Shown: positions 1 through 13,102 of the stretch, in pieces
Position numbering within the stretch: position 1 is the first letter of the stretch
How the letters are laid out: each line of letters opens with the position of its first letter
Origin: Schistocephalus solidus
Taxonomy: Eukaryota; Platyhelminthes; Cestoda; Diphyllobothriidea; Diphyllobothriidae
DNA length: 64,000 nt
NCBI GenBank assembly: GCA_017591395.1
Contig: WEDG01000794.1
Location: 1 to 64,000, forward strand
Reading direction: 5' to 3'
Notes under the pieces: generated by a model
What the model was told of the DNA's origin: nothing
The model's database searches: none
The model's input: the letters and a program-made list of their open reading frames with translations, nothing else
Made by a program: the position numbers and the translations under genes

Positions 1-1800
1 CCCCCTACACCCCAGCTGCAGAACACACCCCATGGAAACGGCTATAAAGAGTGATTGACCCATCCGGAATAAGAGAGGGCACGCCACAAAGCCTGCTGTT
101 ACAACTGCTGAAAATGAAGACTTATATATAAGACTGTGTTTATTATGAGGTGCAGCAGGAAATGTAGTAAGACGACGTACAAGACCACTTTGATGCGTAT
201 TTATTCATTAGTCCGCTCTTCTGGAGTGCGATGCATTGGCCATACAAAGAGCTTCTGTAAAAGAGCGTACGCGAATACCTTCCTGTCTGGTTAGGAGCGG
301 GGGAAATAGATAATTTCGGTTTCTATTCTCGCACATCTCATCGATACGAACCACCACCAAAGAAACAGTTCGAGATTGTCTAGCTGACATCAGAAAAATA
401 CAGTAGATTCAATGTGTGATCAAAATTTGAGTGCGTAATTGAGCGTAGAGTTGGTCTTGTTATTTTGGTTTGTCGAGTGGATTTGAGGTTTATAAAGCCT
501 TTTACTAAAGAACACTGCATATTAGCTCTTCTATATTGAATGGAAACATTCAGAATTTGTGCAAACTTGGAGGTTGTCGGGTTTTCAAAATATTTCCTTT
601 TCCATTTAATGACACAAAATAAAACCTTCTGTCTTTGTGCGCTGTGGTATAAAGGAACGTTTGTATAAGCAAGAAAGCTTTCAAATAAATCTCTTTTATA
701 ACCGAAAATATGATTTTAATTCAACGAAAATTATGTTAAGGAAAGGATAAGGAATTGTATTTTATTTCATAGACAAGTATTTAATTCAGCTGTAAACTTA
801 TTTTTTTGTCACAGAACGCAGTAAAAATCTTTTTTTACCAGTATTTTATTTACATTACCATGTCCTGCCGAGGTTATTGGGCGCATGGTCACCTGTTTTA
901 CTCAGTAGAGGTTCTTCATGTTTATGTCTTAATGACGTATTATCATGGTACATACAGTATATGATCTCTCTCATAAAACCTGATGACGTTACTTCAGATA
1001 ATCAATTGTGGCCAACAAAAATTCTGCCTTTCTGACTTATTCCTCTTGTCTATTCCGGACAGTGTAAATTTTGCATGCAGAATATGTTTATGAATAATTT
1101 ATTCTACATAATGTTTCTACTTTGAGCAAACTTCCAAGTTACCTTGTATTCTAGCGAGTTTCTATGTTTCTAACTATTCCATACTAAATTTAAGCGTTAG
1201 AGCATGTGTTCCAATGACAAGTGATTAATTTAACCTCGAGAGTTTAACCAAAATGATATCACTGCACGTAAAAAGGATTTTTTTCTCCTTCAAATTAGTG
1301 AAGGAGGGTGTAAGCCAGAGTTTATTTTTTTTCTAAAAACAAGTGGTTTATCAATTTTAAAAATTAAGATTTGCTAAATTATGTCATTTTATATCAAAAA
1401 TATAGTAATAACGTTGCCTGGATATCCTTTGTGTAAATTCCGCGAAATTTTTATGACCTTTTCGAGTATTCCATAGCCCACAGCCATCTTCTGAAGTCTA
1501 CTTTTACGTTAAAATATGTGATAAGATACATTTTTTATGATCTAGTTTCCGCTACTGCATAATTTAGAGATGGAACAGGCAGAAACTAAGACATTTTCGT
1601 TATATCGTAGCATTAATAGGGCCACCCTGTTGTGTATTTACAATCTTACACAGAAGTCTTTAAGTTAGCAAATATAGCTAAAAGGGGTTAAATTAAAACA
1701 GAAAAGCGTGTTTTTTCATCTGCAACAGTAGATAGGGAAGTAAAAAGCCGATAAAACATCCCACTTCTTACCTTGGCATGGAAAAAGGTAAAGCATGCGA
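1..1800. other. AT-rich interval, no gene recognised
   Basis: No reading frame here shows a recognisable family. The longest open frame is about 60 codons, on the minus strand at 208-390, with no motif. The interval is AT-rich with many short A/T runs and is probably intergenic or intronic. Confidence 0.6.
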
Positions 1801-1929
1801 ACATACGTCAGCGGGACACCTCACTAAAGCTCATTTTAAAGCGAGAACAAGCGGGGCAAGGGAGACTGTGCGGCTGCTCCAGAGAAAGCCCCAAGGCGGA
1901 GCGGGACGAGTGACTTTCGTAAGCGATCG

Positions 1930-2595
1930 GTGAGTGTTCCCAAACGAATACTTTTCTTTTTGCCAGCAATGAGATTTCATGTTTATGTGAGTCTAAAAAT
2001 GTGGCCAAAACGGCCATTGTATAAAAACGAATTCCAAAGAACTCATGACTTCGTTAAACACCAGATTTGTGGAGGTGACAGAATTGGCCAATTTTATTGG
2101 GAATGTATTGAAAGAAACGAGTATCCGAACCACTACTGGAGAGCGCTGCGGCGCAACAGTACAGTTGTTACCACCGAAACTCTGAGGAGATACGCAGAGA
2201 ACCAACTGGAAAGCACGCGTGTGAAGATCGAAGAATTAGAGCATCACGTGGGTCAACGCGCTGTCGTGTTGAACACCCTGACAGAAGATAAGAGAACAGA
2301 ATTTAGCAGCTATATTCAGATCATAGGAAGAAAACGTGGAGACGCGAAGACATTGTCACTTCTTCGAAAGGTGCATGAAATGAAACCACAATCAAGGTTT
2401 CCCAAAGATCCAGATCGGTACGTACACAACTATTCTTCTATGACACTGGATAAAACATCGCTCGAAGCATTATACTTGGGTCCTAAATTCTGCATGCCTG
2501 GTCGGAACGTTAATGAGTTAGAGTTGAAAACCAAATTTGAAAATCTCTTAAACCACACTTACGACTTGAAGCCCATCTCTGCAGATAGTGTTTAA
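1930..2595 (+). pseudogene. Penelope-like element N-terminal region (PLE-A)
   Basis: This 221-codon open frame is charged and probably helical, with a basic start, a segment rich in Arg/Asn around residues 70-80 and a Glu/Arg-rich stretch at about 85-110. It ends in a TAA. The frame then continues past the stop as a plausible extension (HFKST... then LDKNRTR) into the RT part, so the stop looks like a disabling point change in one longer ORF. The region corresponds in position to the N-terminal domain that precedes the RT in Penelope proteins. Which of the early Met codons starts the protein cannot be decided, because the ORF may have lost its 5' end. Confidence 0.6.
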
Positions 2596-3660
2596 CACTT
2601 TAAATCAACACGGGTGAATTGTAGTTATCAATACCTGGACAAGAATCGAACCAGATGAGGATTACTAACAAAAAAGCACGTAGAGAAGTTAAAACAGCTT
2701 CGAGAGAACAAAGATATCTTGATAACTAGACCGAACAAAGGAACAGGCGTAGTTCTAATGAACAGATCCGAATACGTTACGAAGATGCAGTCCTTATTGT
2801 CAGACCAGACAAAATTCAAGCAAGTGGAGAAAGAAAAGGATAGCACGGATGAAGTAGAGGCACAGCTGACCGACTGTTTAAAAAGACTTCGCGCAGAGGG
2901 TGTCATAAATGACCGTGACCTTGAACACCTCCGACCAGTAGGCACACACATCCCTCGGTTGTATGGTCTACCGAAGATCCACAAGGATGGCCTGCCAGTC
3001 CGTCCAATTTTAGACATGCACAACTCGCCGTATCATGCAATAACAAAATGGATGGCGGAGAAACTCAAGCCCATACAGCGTCAGCTGGCGCCACGTAGTT
3101 ATCGGGATACATACGAATTTATTGACGATGTCAAAGACAAACTTAAACGGCCTGGTGATGCTCTCTTTAGACGTCTGATCGCTTTTTACAAACGTGCCGG
3201 TCACTGAGACAGTCGATTACATCTGGAAATTCCTATTGACAAATCAGCAAGAAATAGGGGTACTGACGAATGCACCAAAGGAACTATTTCTAAGATGCAC
3301 ATTCAACGTGCAGTTCCTTTTTGACAACCAACTATACAGACAAATAGATGGTGTAGCTATGGGCTCGCCCCTTGGACCTCTCTTAGCCGATGTCTTTATG
3401 GGCAAACTGGAGTAATTCCAGTTAAGCGATCAGATCAATAAACTAAAACACTACGTTTATTTGATTATTAATCACTGAGACATATTTTTGCGACAAAAAT
3501 TCAATCAAAATGTTTTCGTAGAAAAAAATGACTCTGACGGGTGCTAGAAATTGACTTCTATAAACAATTACCTTCAAGAAATTTTAAAAACGTAATTTGC
3601 TTAGCCATTCTACAATAGAGCAGCTCAGTTCTTTAGTCGGCTAACATTCACTTATCACTA
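2596..3660 (+). pseudogene. Penelope-like reverse transcriptase, broken (PLE-A)
   Basis: From about 2690 the frame carries ITRPNKGTGVVLMNRSEY, the nucleotide-binding finger block typical of Penelope RTs. Near 2960 it carries RLYGLPKIHKDGLPVRPI, a diagnostic Penelope RT block. At about 3158 the frame shifts by one base. Motif A then reads MLSLDV, a TGA stop at 3176-3178, then SLFTNVPVTETVDYI, with the catalytic Asp at 3170-3172. Motif B (DGVAMGSPLGPLLADVFM) is intact near 3347-3400, and a TAA follows at about 3413. The expected YVDD box is not readable; a diverged remnant (LSDQINKLKHY) follows the stop. The element cannot encode an active RT as it stands. Confidence 0.85.
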
Positions 3661-3714
3661 AAGAATTAGGCGGAGAAGATGCAATCGTTGGAACACCAAA
3701 TTCATTTTTCGGAG

Positions 3715-3870
3715 TTTTCGGATTTGCACTCGAAACCATCACCAGAGTCAGTCGCAGATAAGGGTAAGAGAGGCACAAGTTGCGCAGTGTTTAGAGTACT
3801 GTTCTAGTGATCGCATAATCTTCCCCGGGACTGTCTCCTGGAAACTGCCTGTTCGCTTCTATCAGCAATG
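3715..3870 (+). repeat. Repeat family B, copy 1
   Basis: This stretch contains an agtcgcagataagggt core and a gcataatctt...ctgggaa-like downstream block. Both also occur at 9105-9200 in the same orientation and at 9330-9500 inverted. It directly follows the PLE-A coding remnant and could be that element's 3' terminal region. That link is inference from position only. Confidence 0.5.
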
Positions 3871-6800
3871 AAGATTGAATTCGATGACATTAAACGCATC
3901 ACTTAATTTGTCAGATAAACTGATAAATGGAACCGTGTTTGTTTATACGCCTCTTTGTTGAATGTTGTCTGTATTTAAGAAATAACAAACATCTTCAGTT
4001 GTTTATGTTTTACTGCAATTTCAGAAACCCAGTAATTAAACTTTCTCTAATAACATGATATTATTTTACTCCTAAGAATTCATTCGATGAGGTTATAAGG
4101 TATAATGTAATTGAAAAAATTATAGTGATGTTCATTAGGTTTAAGGGAATAAGCTCAATCCTGCTTACGAACGCGCTTTATTGGTTTAAATTTTCGGGAT
4201 GCATATTTTGCTAGTTAACCTGTCTTACCGCTCACAAGAATTTAAACCACCATGTACGGAGTTTGACAAAGTCATGGACCCGATCACACAAGCATATCTT
4301 GAGTTAAAATCCATATCTTCATTGCTAATTTTGTCCAACTAAACTATTGAAGCTAATGTCAAAGAAAAAGCTTGAACTATTGCATTTTATAAGTGTGTAA
4401 GCGTAAAATAACAATTCTGCAGTAATTACTGCCATAAAGTGGTACATTCAGGTCAACAGTTTGTCTGTTACTTTGGTACTATGTCCAGAATGGTGTTGGG
4501 TAAAGGGTTTCGTTTGATTCAGGTTAAACCGCACTTTAAAATGAAACGTCTTCATATGCATGTGCGTAGCACGTAGACTTAATAATGTTCCGTAAGTTGT
4601 TATTGGGTTATTTGAGTTTGGGGTCAGGATACGATTTTTGCGGAAGCAAACTTTGTGAAAAAACAGAGTTATTCCCTTTACACAAAAAAGACAAAAATAA
4701 GGATATCATCTATACTAATATGAACGTACTGGAACGTTATAGGTGGACGCTGACCACCCAGCCTTCATGCTCTTATCAAGCATCCAGGGAAATTCAGTAA
4801 AACCCGTGGCCAATCAACTGCCTATGGCCTATGAAAGATAATAATTGAAGGATTCGAAGTAATTATAAGTTAAAATTTTTAAATTGACACCTTCATGTGT
4901 GGGTTGGGGCGGTTCTTGGCATCCGATGCGTAATTTTAAAGTTAATGCTATGTAAATTATTCCCAAATATTTTAAGGCAATGTTAGAGCCTCCGTTGAGG
5001 CTCTTCTCAGGGGAGGCTAATTTGCCACTTCGACTTTCTCAACTGTATGGTGAAGTTTACTTAACAAGCAGAGTAATTAAGCCGTCTTTAGTCTTGCTTA
5101 TAAGCCTTCCTTTTATGCAGATAACGTTTCTAAGTACATATTATAATATATTCCAAGCCATCAACATGCTTTTGGCTTGTATTTGGATGACTTAATCAAT
5201 TTTTCCCTCTAAATTTCCTTATATTTTTGATTTTTCAAGTCTTACTTTCTTGGCCTCTTCTGATAAGTATTCATTTCTAAAACACCATCTTAGTGAAAAT
5301 ATTATAGTTTAATTCCAGAAAACTTTCGCCTTTTATTGCTTCCAACTCATGCTAGTTGTTAAGTGAATTTGCCTCGCAATGACTCTTTCTCGACCCTTTA
5401 ACTCCTAATTATGAAACAGAAATAGTTTGCAAAATCTCCGATTTAAAACGAGCGCACCGAGCTTTTTCGCTTATTTTATTTTCTATATTGTCAGCTAGGC
5501 TCATTACGCGTTTGCTAGTCTTTTTCTGCTAGACGGACAGCACCCATTTCGCTTTTTAACAAGAAATAGCTGAGCATTTTGACACCGCGACTGACAGATT
5601 CTGAACAGATTATGCAGTAGGATCAATTCAAGATTGTTTAAGGCGAAGATTCAGGAATGTTGCGTTGCATTCGGTGGAGTAGGAAAAATTAAAAACACCT
5701 CTTAATAGACGCAGAGTGGAATCTGCAAACGTGTTTAGTCGGGGTTGGTGGGTGAAACCTGGAGGCAGTGGGTAAATATGATAGCGCTCACCGCTTACCC
5801 CTCGTAATCGAAAAGTAAAAACCTTAATTTTCATGACCTTTAAGAAGCGGAGACTGAATATCATGATGAGTTATGGGGTGCGGCAACCTGCTTTACTTCC
5901 AATGATGCAGCTTACAGATAGTAGGGAAATGCGAAGTGGTTGTGAGCTTCCTTGAACATGCGTTCCTGTACGTCACTGCGCCCAGTCCGCCCCCAACCCA
6001 ATCTCCAATTGATTTGATTGGCTCTCGTCAAAGGAATCTGCTGAGCAGCGATAAATAAGACTGGTAAATCTAATGCAAAATCTCCTCGGATAGGAGAAAC
6101 CTTACAGCGGGAAGGTGGTCCTCATCCCAACTGCCCGAAAACCTGTCTTGCGTGTGCATAAGGTAATTTTTAGAGAAGCTATCCTGCCTTCTTTTCTTAA
6201 TGGTTGCGACAGGATAGAGGCGAGGCACCGCTGCAAATACAAGCATCAATTTGCGTGACTTGAGGATGTTCATGCCCGCCTTTCTCCTGCACGATAGTCT
6301 AATGAGGTCTGTTGATAACGTTTATTTAAGGAAGACCGTTGACGAGGCTATCTCTTAGGCCTCTTATATGTGTGCCAGTCATGTACAGTCTGACAGCGTT
6401 CTTGTTGCGGCCGTCCCCGTCTAATAACCCAAAATTGGGCAAAAAACAAAGGAACAGCCCTGCATTTTACACACGCAAGCCAGCTGGAAGGAGAGAAAGA
6501 GGAGGCAGCTGTGGTATTTTTTCTCCATCTTATATGCCTATCAAGATGCCCTTCGTAGCAATCAGACGCGAGGCCACGATGGCTCTTCACTGGCTCCACT
6601 TTTATTATGCAGACAGTTAGTAGTAGTAGGGTGCTCTAGTTAAAATCTGCAACTCTCAAAAGTATTCCGAAATATTCAGGTAACCTGCACGCAGGCCTTA
6701 CGGTGAGCTAGGGTGTTTTGCATTTACAAGCAAGTGGTTCCATCGATCGACCCGTCTTTTCTATTCTTTGACCCTACAAGCACTTGGCAATCGGCTACTC

Positions 6801-9104
6801 ACTGCCATTAAAGGTTCTGATTGGTGGGAATTTTATAAGGCATGGGAATATAAACCCCGTATTGCAGTTAGATTCGCACTAAATTTCAGTGAAGGTTAGG
6901 ATTACGGCTAGTGTTATGTCATGAAAGTAGGTAATGCCCTGAAATTCAACGCGAGGCGACCTGTAATAGTGAGAAGGGCCCATATTTCCGTGTCGTACCC
7001 CTAAATAAAAAGGATTTTAAACACCAATGTCTCCCGTATTATAAGCGTAAGTACTCAATAACTGTCAAACCACTTATATCATCAATTTTCGTGCAGGGAA
7101 ATAGTTCAAATTCTAAAAGATTCGGTTCATCAGTAAGCACCTTAGCGGTTTCCACGTCTGATTCGACATCAGCCCGTGTTCAATCCCAGGGTTATAATTA
7201 TGCTTAAAAGTTAGTTTTGTTTATGAAATTTAGAAAATGGAGACTGGATTATTGGTAGGATTCCAATTAGGCAATCAGTAAATGATGCAGCTTTATCGGA
7301 TTCGAATTCCCACGAGACTGGTGACAAGTCTCCCAGCAGCAAACTGGCAGGGGGTGGTAAGTGGACAGAAAGGCGTCAAGGCGAAGCGGTAGCAGCTATC
7401 GGTGGAGTGGATTGCCAAAACCTTCATAGATGAGCAGCCCTTGAAGCTCCACCTGACACGTTGAGCTTCCGTGATTTGCTTATCAGCCCAAAGCAAATCG
7501 CAATGGAATTATGATTGTATAATTACTAAGTTTCGAAAATGGTATCTTTATAGGTAGCTGCTACTCCAGGTTTTCTTCATGCACACAGGGCTGCAAAACT
7601 GCTCAGTTTTTTTTCTCATTGTGCAAATTTAGGAGGACGGAATACTTTGTTATTTCATATAGCCCATACGTACCCAGTGTTTTGGTCAGGTTGCAGAGCT
7701 ATACAGGCATTTCACTGAATAAAAGCAAAATTTGAAGTTTTCTTCTAGACCAAACTTCACCTGATTTTAATTTTGGTCTAGACTAAGATGAAAATGGCAA
7801 ATGGCAATAGAAAATCGTAATAAATCAATACAAGTGTAAATACTTGAAAGAACGCTTTTCCTCTTTGTTGATCCATAATATTGTTGACAAAGAAGCCCTT
7901 CTATAAAACCTCAAAATTTATTCTTAGTGATTCGCAGTGCTTCCAAGTGCTTTCGCTGCAGAAAGTGCATCCCACCTGTCACATTCTATTGCAAACCTGT
8001 GATTTTCTGCTAAAATGGCCACTATTTAGATGAAATATTAAGAACAGAATGTGCGGACAATTTCTGACCATCTGCATTGCACCAAAAAGTTGGACAATCA
8101 AGGAGGAAACTGCACCACTAAAGTCACCCCACTCGGTTCGTTCTTTACCGATGATTTCACAAGTGGCGTAAGCATGCTTTTCATTTTATCCTGATGTGGC
8201 ATTGTGAGGTGCGCCAAAGACACCAGTTGTGGCCCCAGCACACGTGATTCGCAAACATCTTTTTGTCTCGCTGGGCTGCCAACAAACAAATTTTTTTTAA
8301 ACACCGTGCTATTTAAAATTCCAAAATTGAAACACACACTGGGCCTGGGCGTACACCGGCCCAATAGATTGTCGCAAAGATTGTACTCATTGGTAGGCAT
8401 CCATTTCAGGTTTAGGTGCCGACATTGACGTTTTGATTCTCTATCGAATATCATGGTAGAAATGTTAAAGAATTAATTGAATTAATTACGCACTCTACGT
8501 AGAGTTTCTCCCGGTGGGTACGCATTCTGCGACATATAACCTGCGCAACGCTGTTCTTCAGATTAGTACTATAATTTAAGTTTACGAAAATGGGCAGAAT
8601 TGTAGCCAAACCCTCGAGCATAAAATGATTCGCTTAAAAAAACAACAGCAACCTGCCCTTTAAAATTGAAATGCTATTGGATACATGCCATTGGTTGAGG
8701 TCCAGGACACGGTGAAAAAGTAGAATTTTCGGCTGTCGGAAGAACACGTTTACTTCCCGACCTCTTGTATTTTCTCTCCAAATCACACCAATAAACAGCA
8801 ATGACAAGCAGCAGACGCACCGGAGTTGACGTATTTATAAATTCAGTTGTCACCCCACCACATAATGCATAAAAATACCAGCTCTCAAATTCATTCAAAA
8901 TACTGGCGCAACTCCACCACACATGTTGGTGGTGGGTGTAATAATTACTGATCCATATGGCTAGCCAGTCCTACCATTGCAAGCAGTGTTCCCCCTGCGC
9001 CACCCGCATACCTAATTATTCTCCCTACACAGTTGTTGCTAGGAGAGCAAAGATACGGTGCCGATAGAACCAACGAGGCGAGTCACAGAAAGCGGTTAAG
9101 ACGA
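3871..9104. other. Gene-poor interval
   Basis: No supportable gene was seen. Open frames of 67-118 codons occur at 4585, 4980, 5628, 6070, 6339, 7293, 8098 and 8674, but none has a recognisable motif, and several overlap each other on opposite strands. The sequence is ordinary AT-rich non-coding DNA. One or more small exons could be hidden here without being detectable by eye. Confidence 0.5.
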
Positions 9105-9500
9105 CCTGACGTTTCCGATTCTCAGTCTTAGCCAGAATCAGAAAGAGTCGCAGTTAAGGGCGATAGAGACACAACGAATGCAGTATTTATGGGACATACT
9201 TTATTATCTAAGCATATGCGCACGAAAATTAACAACTATTGCGTTCGTCGCTGGGGCTAGTATTTGCTGCGATGATGGCTCGTCCGCCCAAATCCGAGTT
9301 CTTAAGTTGATGAGTCTTTGCGTGATATCTCGTTAGCACTCGGACTGTTTGTTGCCTGTGCCCTCTCAGTGCGGTTAATTACAGTGCCCAGGCAAAATCC
9401 CAGTATGGAGGCGGGAGGTCATTATGCTTGTTACTTGACTGCACTTACTTGTGTCTCCATCACCCTTATCTACGACTGGTGAGAATCAGAAACTTCGAAC
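9105..9500. repeat. Inverted pair of repeat family B
   Basis: The segment at 9145-9174 (gagtcgcagttaagggcgat and on) is matched, reverse-complemented, at 9449-9477, with about 30 bases at roughly 80 percent identity. The downstream blocks of the family also match. The two copies lie head-to-head around a roughly 270-base spacer, so the locus could fold into a large imperfect hairpin. The outer side of the left copy (acctgacgtttccgattc) resembles the reverse complement of the end of the PLE-B terminal repeat (aatccgaaacgtcaggt). This suggests a Penelope origin for the family. Confidence 0.55.
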
Positions 9501-12500
9501 CATTACATTTTCATGCTCCAGCAAACACATATTTTTCTTTCAGATAGCGCTGCGTTTATTGGTAAACTGCTGACTAGTTCACATTAACTTAAGCAGTTAT
9601 CGCGTATTTCGCTCTCGTTGAACACGACGGTGTGGCTGGGTCGCGTCATGCAAGCCGCAAACTGACAAATGGTCTCGTTTCTCCTTGATTTTGTTGCGTG
9701 TTTGGCTATCTGCTGCTAAAGTAACCTTACTATTTATCCTACGCATACTTTTTGCTTCTAAAAACAACAGTTCCATTAAAGAACACCCACAGGTCTCTGG
9801 CCATTGCAGAGAGCCTTAATTATCGTCAATCGGCATCTGGAAGAGTCCTCTTGTCCGTATCTAAATTCAAATCCGGAGACCGCATAAAGGAGGCTTACAC
9901 CTTCTGAGACGTTTTTTTGACGAACGAAACTGCTCGCTAAAAATGGGGACAAATGGGGTTAGTTCCTTGTCTCATCTTTGCATGTACCGGTTGACGAAGC
10001 TGTCTGGGTTGTTCGTTACTCGGGTGTACCCATCGAATGTGTGATAAATTGGCCATCTTAACTTCAAGTTAACTGCAGAACGCATCGAAGAACCCAAACA
10101 ATGGTTCTAACCTTACAGTGTTTGTTCAGAAATTGGTGCAAAGGTTTGAGGGCAATCTGTATGTTCATCAAAAATTAAGTACATTATTGGACGAATTTAA
10201 AAAGATGAAGGATTTGGGTACCTACGGTGTGATTTTTTGTTGTTCCTTATTTATTACTTAGGAGTAATTATATCCTGTGTAAGAGAAGAAAAGAAAAACA
10301 TGACACAGAACGCTACGTTATCTTGATTGAAAACATTTGTTTGACTTTAAATTTTCGAAGGTATTTTGTTGGTGAACAGTTTAGGCTGACCGACTCAGAA
10401 GTTAGGCATTTGATACGCCGAACTAACCAGTTTGCCGGTGCGAAAGTTTGGGTGTTAATGAATGATAAATCTGGTTTAGGGAAGGCCTTAATTGTTCCTC
10501 TGAGAAGGTCATGGAATCACATCAAAGTTATTTTTTGCCTTCCCGTCTTGATCTGGTTGACTGGAAACACACTGTATCTTTTTCCTGGATTACAAAAAGC
10601 GCTGTACTAATGCTGCGTGTCAACATTCTTGCGGAAAATAAAAGTGAAGCTCGTTCAGCATTTTTTCGTCTTCTGAAGCCGATGTGACCTATCACCTCGG
10701 ATCATAGAATGCCCTTTCACTACGGCAAAGTAACGGTTTCGATTTTTTATAAGTCCGTCGATTCCAACAAAATTTTACTTTTCCACCGCTTCTCAGAATA
10801 GCCCCAGGGTGACGCCCATCGCGCGTTCCTGTCCGTAGGCACGTTGAGTGATACAGAAAAGAGAGAAAGTACAGCAAGACAACGTGTGCTCGTTCGGCAG
10901 CGGACGTTGCCTGACCCCCTCTTGACGGAATAAGCGTTTATTCCATCCAGCTGCAAGTGTTGACCGTGTGATATCTGACGCGAGTGAGTGTCAAGAATGG
11001 AAGGCATACATTTGCTATACTCGCATTCAGGTTATGAACACCAGTAACTCCAGCCCTTGGACGAATGTCATGCATTTGGGAGAACTGATTCACATTTGTC
11101 ATCTGGACGTACTTTTTTCCGTCAAAAATAAACTACATCTTCATCCAGAACTCCGGAAGATTGGTGGATTAAATGCTAGTCTCGATTTCAAGGCTTGATT
11201 TTGGGAAACTGAAGTAAACAAGGAGTTGACCTTAAAAACCACAATTATTATCCTGACAACAGAGTTACCACGTTATAAGCCCCTAAGCTTTGTCCTGACA
11301 AACTGACTGCGGCGCCTGAGTCAGAAGGCCAATATTTGATACGTTAAAACCACCGGTTTGCACGGCCGCCAGGTGGCGTGTCCTTGATTATGAAGATTTA
11401 GCAGTCATCGATATTAAGAGGGAATTCATCATTGATAGCATTGCTGCATCATTTTTACGTGTTCACGTTCTAAAGGGAGTAAATTGATATCCAATACAAA
11501 ACTAGCAATCCTCCCTGAAGTTTGTTCCATGCTGACAGTAGCCAATTGCGTTGGATACCCCACTAGATACAACAAATAATCCTCTGGCGAACTTGTGAGC
11601 CCTCCATGCACCATTTCGATCATGAAAACTATCTCATGTGGTTGCTTAGGTACGAGGAGTATTGACATTATTTTTTTCGATCAGGTCATTTGTCTGCTTC
11701 GTGCCACTTACCAGACTAATGGCTCACTCACACTCTTGCCCTACGTTGGCAGGTTCAGCCGGCTCAGTCATATGGGATAAGGCTTTGTAACAGGGCGACC
11801 CGTACTGGTTCCTCTTTTTCGTCCTGCAAAGGCAGGTTGTCATCTTCGCGAGACTTTGGGACCAGTTGGCGTGTGTGGAGGTTTTCTCACAGTGTTGCGT
11901 CGGGTATGGATCTCCGTCCAGAACCTCGTTCTCTCACCCACTGCTGAGGCCGTTTTTGCCGTTTTCTCACAGTACCTGGTTTTATCTCTTTAGTTATCTG
12001 TGGGCACCTTCCAATCATGCGGCTGTCATGTGGATATGTCTTTCATTCTTCTAGTCTTGTGAACATATTTTTCTAAAGAATATAATTATCGAGATATTTA
12101 TACCAGTGTTATCAGTATTTTGTTGTTTTCTGGATTTGATAAGCTCGAGAGTGCTCATATTCATGTGGAGGAGATTTATGAATCGCTCAGTTTAGGCGCT
12201 TTACGTTCCATCGACAATTATTTCAGACGAGTATTTGATTTTTTTAATAAAAGCGTAATTGAAAGACGGCGAATTTATAAAATGTTATTGGCTTAACTCT
12301 GCATGGAATCCTTTGTGTTTCTGAAGTTACTTTGACTTTTCTTTGTCTTATATTGCATGCGTTTTTATGATTTAAAGCATGAAAAATAAAAAATCCTTGC
12401 TTCAATAGTGAAGCTATCTAGGAGAGAAGTTATTCGGAACCACGAACTATCCGTCATTCAAAATAAATTTTCCTTTAAGCGTATGTAAGCTATGTACAGT

Positions 12501-13102
12501 CACAAAGACTGCTTATGGGCAATGTAATAGTTAGGAAATGTGTCATGTCGATTCTGGATATAACCCTTCCAAAATTTCAAACCAAATTTTATTCTCACAG
12601 ACAAATCTATCATGAAATATATAGGATTTTAAGGCCACAAGTTTTCCCTCGCCAGCTTGACCGAATTCGAATAAAAGGATAACTGGTGTGTTGAAGTCGT
12701 TGGATGTGTTGACGTTAGAGGTGTATCACTTGACTGCAGTCTTCAGATTAAATGGTCACACATATGTTCACTCATGCATAGCCGGTAGTAGGTCATTCCC
12801 CGGAGGGCAGGCGTTGTTAGCAAATCTGCTGTCGAGGCAGTAGGGTTCATTGAGCTTGATCATTTGACGGGTACTGAATAAACTCACGACCCACGGATAG
12901 TGTCTACCATTTCGGAGATTTTAAACTTCTTATTGTTACAAAAAATTAATCGTGTAATATTCGCAAACTGCCAACAAGAAGCAGTGTCATGCGCTTGTTT
13001 GACTTGTATATACCTCACTGCACAAGGAATATCGCGTACTGATGATCGGTAACAACCGTGAAACAGATGTCTGCGTCTTGCCTGTTGCATCTTTAGCAAC
13101 CT
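9501..13102. other. Gene-poor interval
   Basis: No recognised gene. Open frames of 95 codons at 10323, 86 at 10747 (minus), 79 at 11429 (minus) and 71 at 12884 (minus) have no familiar motif. A block near 10385-10440 (gactcagaagttaggcattt) is weakly repeated near 11316-11355, so part of the interval may be old repeat. Confidence 0.5.

Larger units (their letters stand above)
1900..3870 (+). mobile_element. Decayed Penelope-like retroelement PLE-A
   Basis: This element reads in one direction as a Penelope N-terminal region, fingers/palm segments and RT motifs A and B, followed by a non-coding tail that holds a copy of repeat family B. It is broken by stops and frame changes. Beyond motif B the sequence decays, and the YVDD motif C and the GIY-YIG endonuclease are not readable. 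No terminal repeat was recognised upstream. Its protein differs strongly from PLE-B at 51-53 kb, so it represents another Penelope lineage. Penelope elements are an established retroelement class with a telomerase-related RT. Confidence 0.8.
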
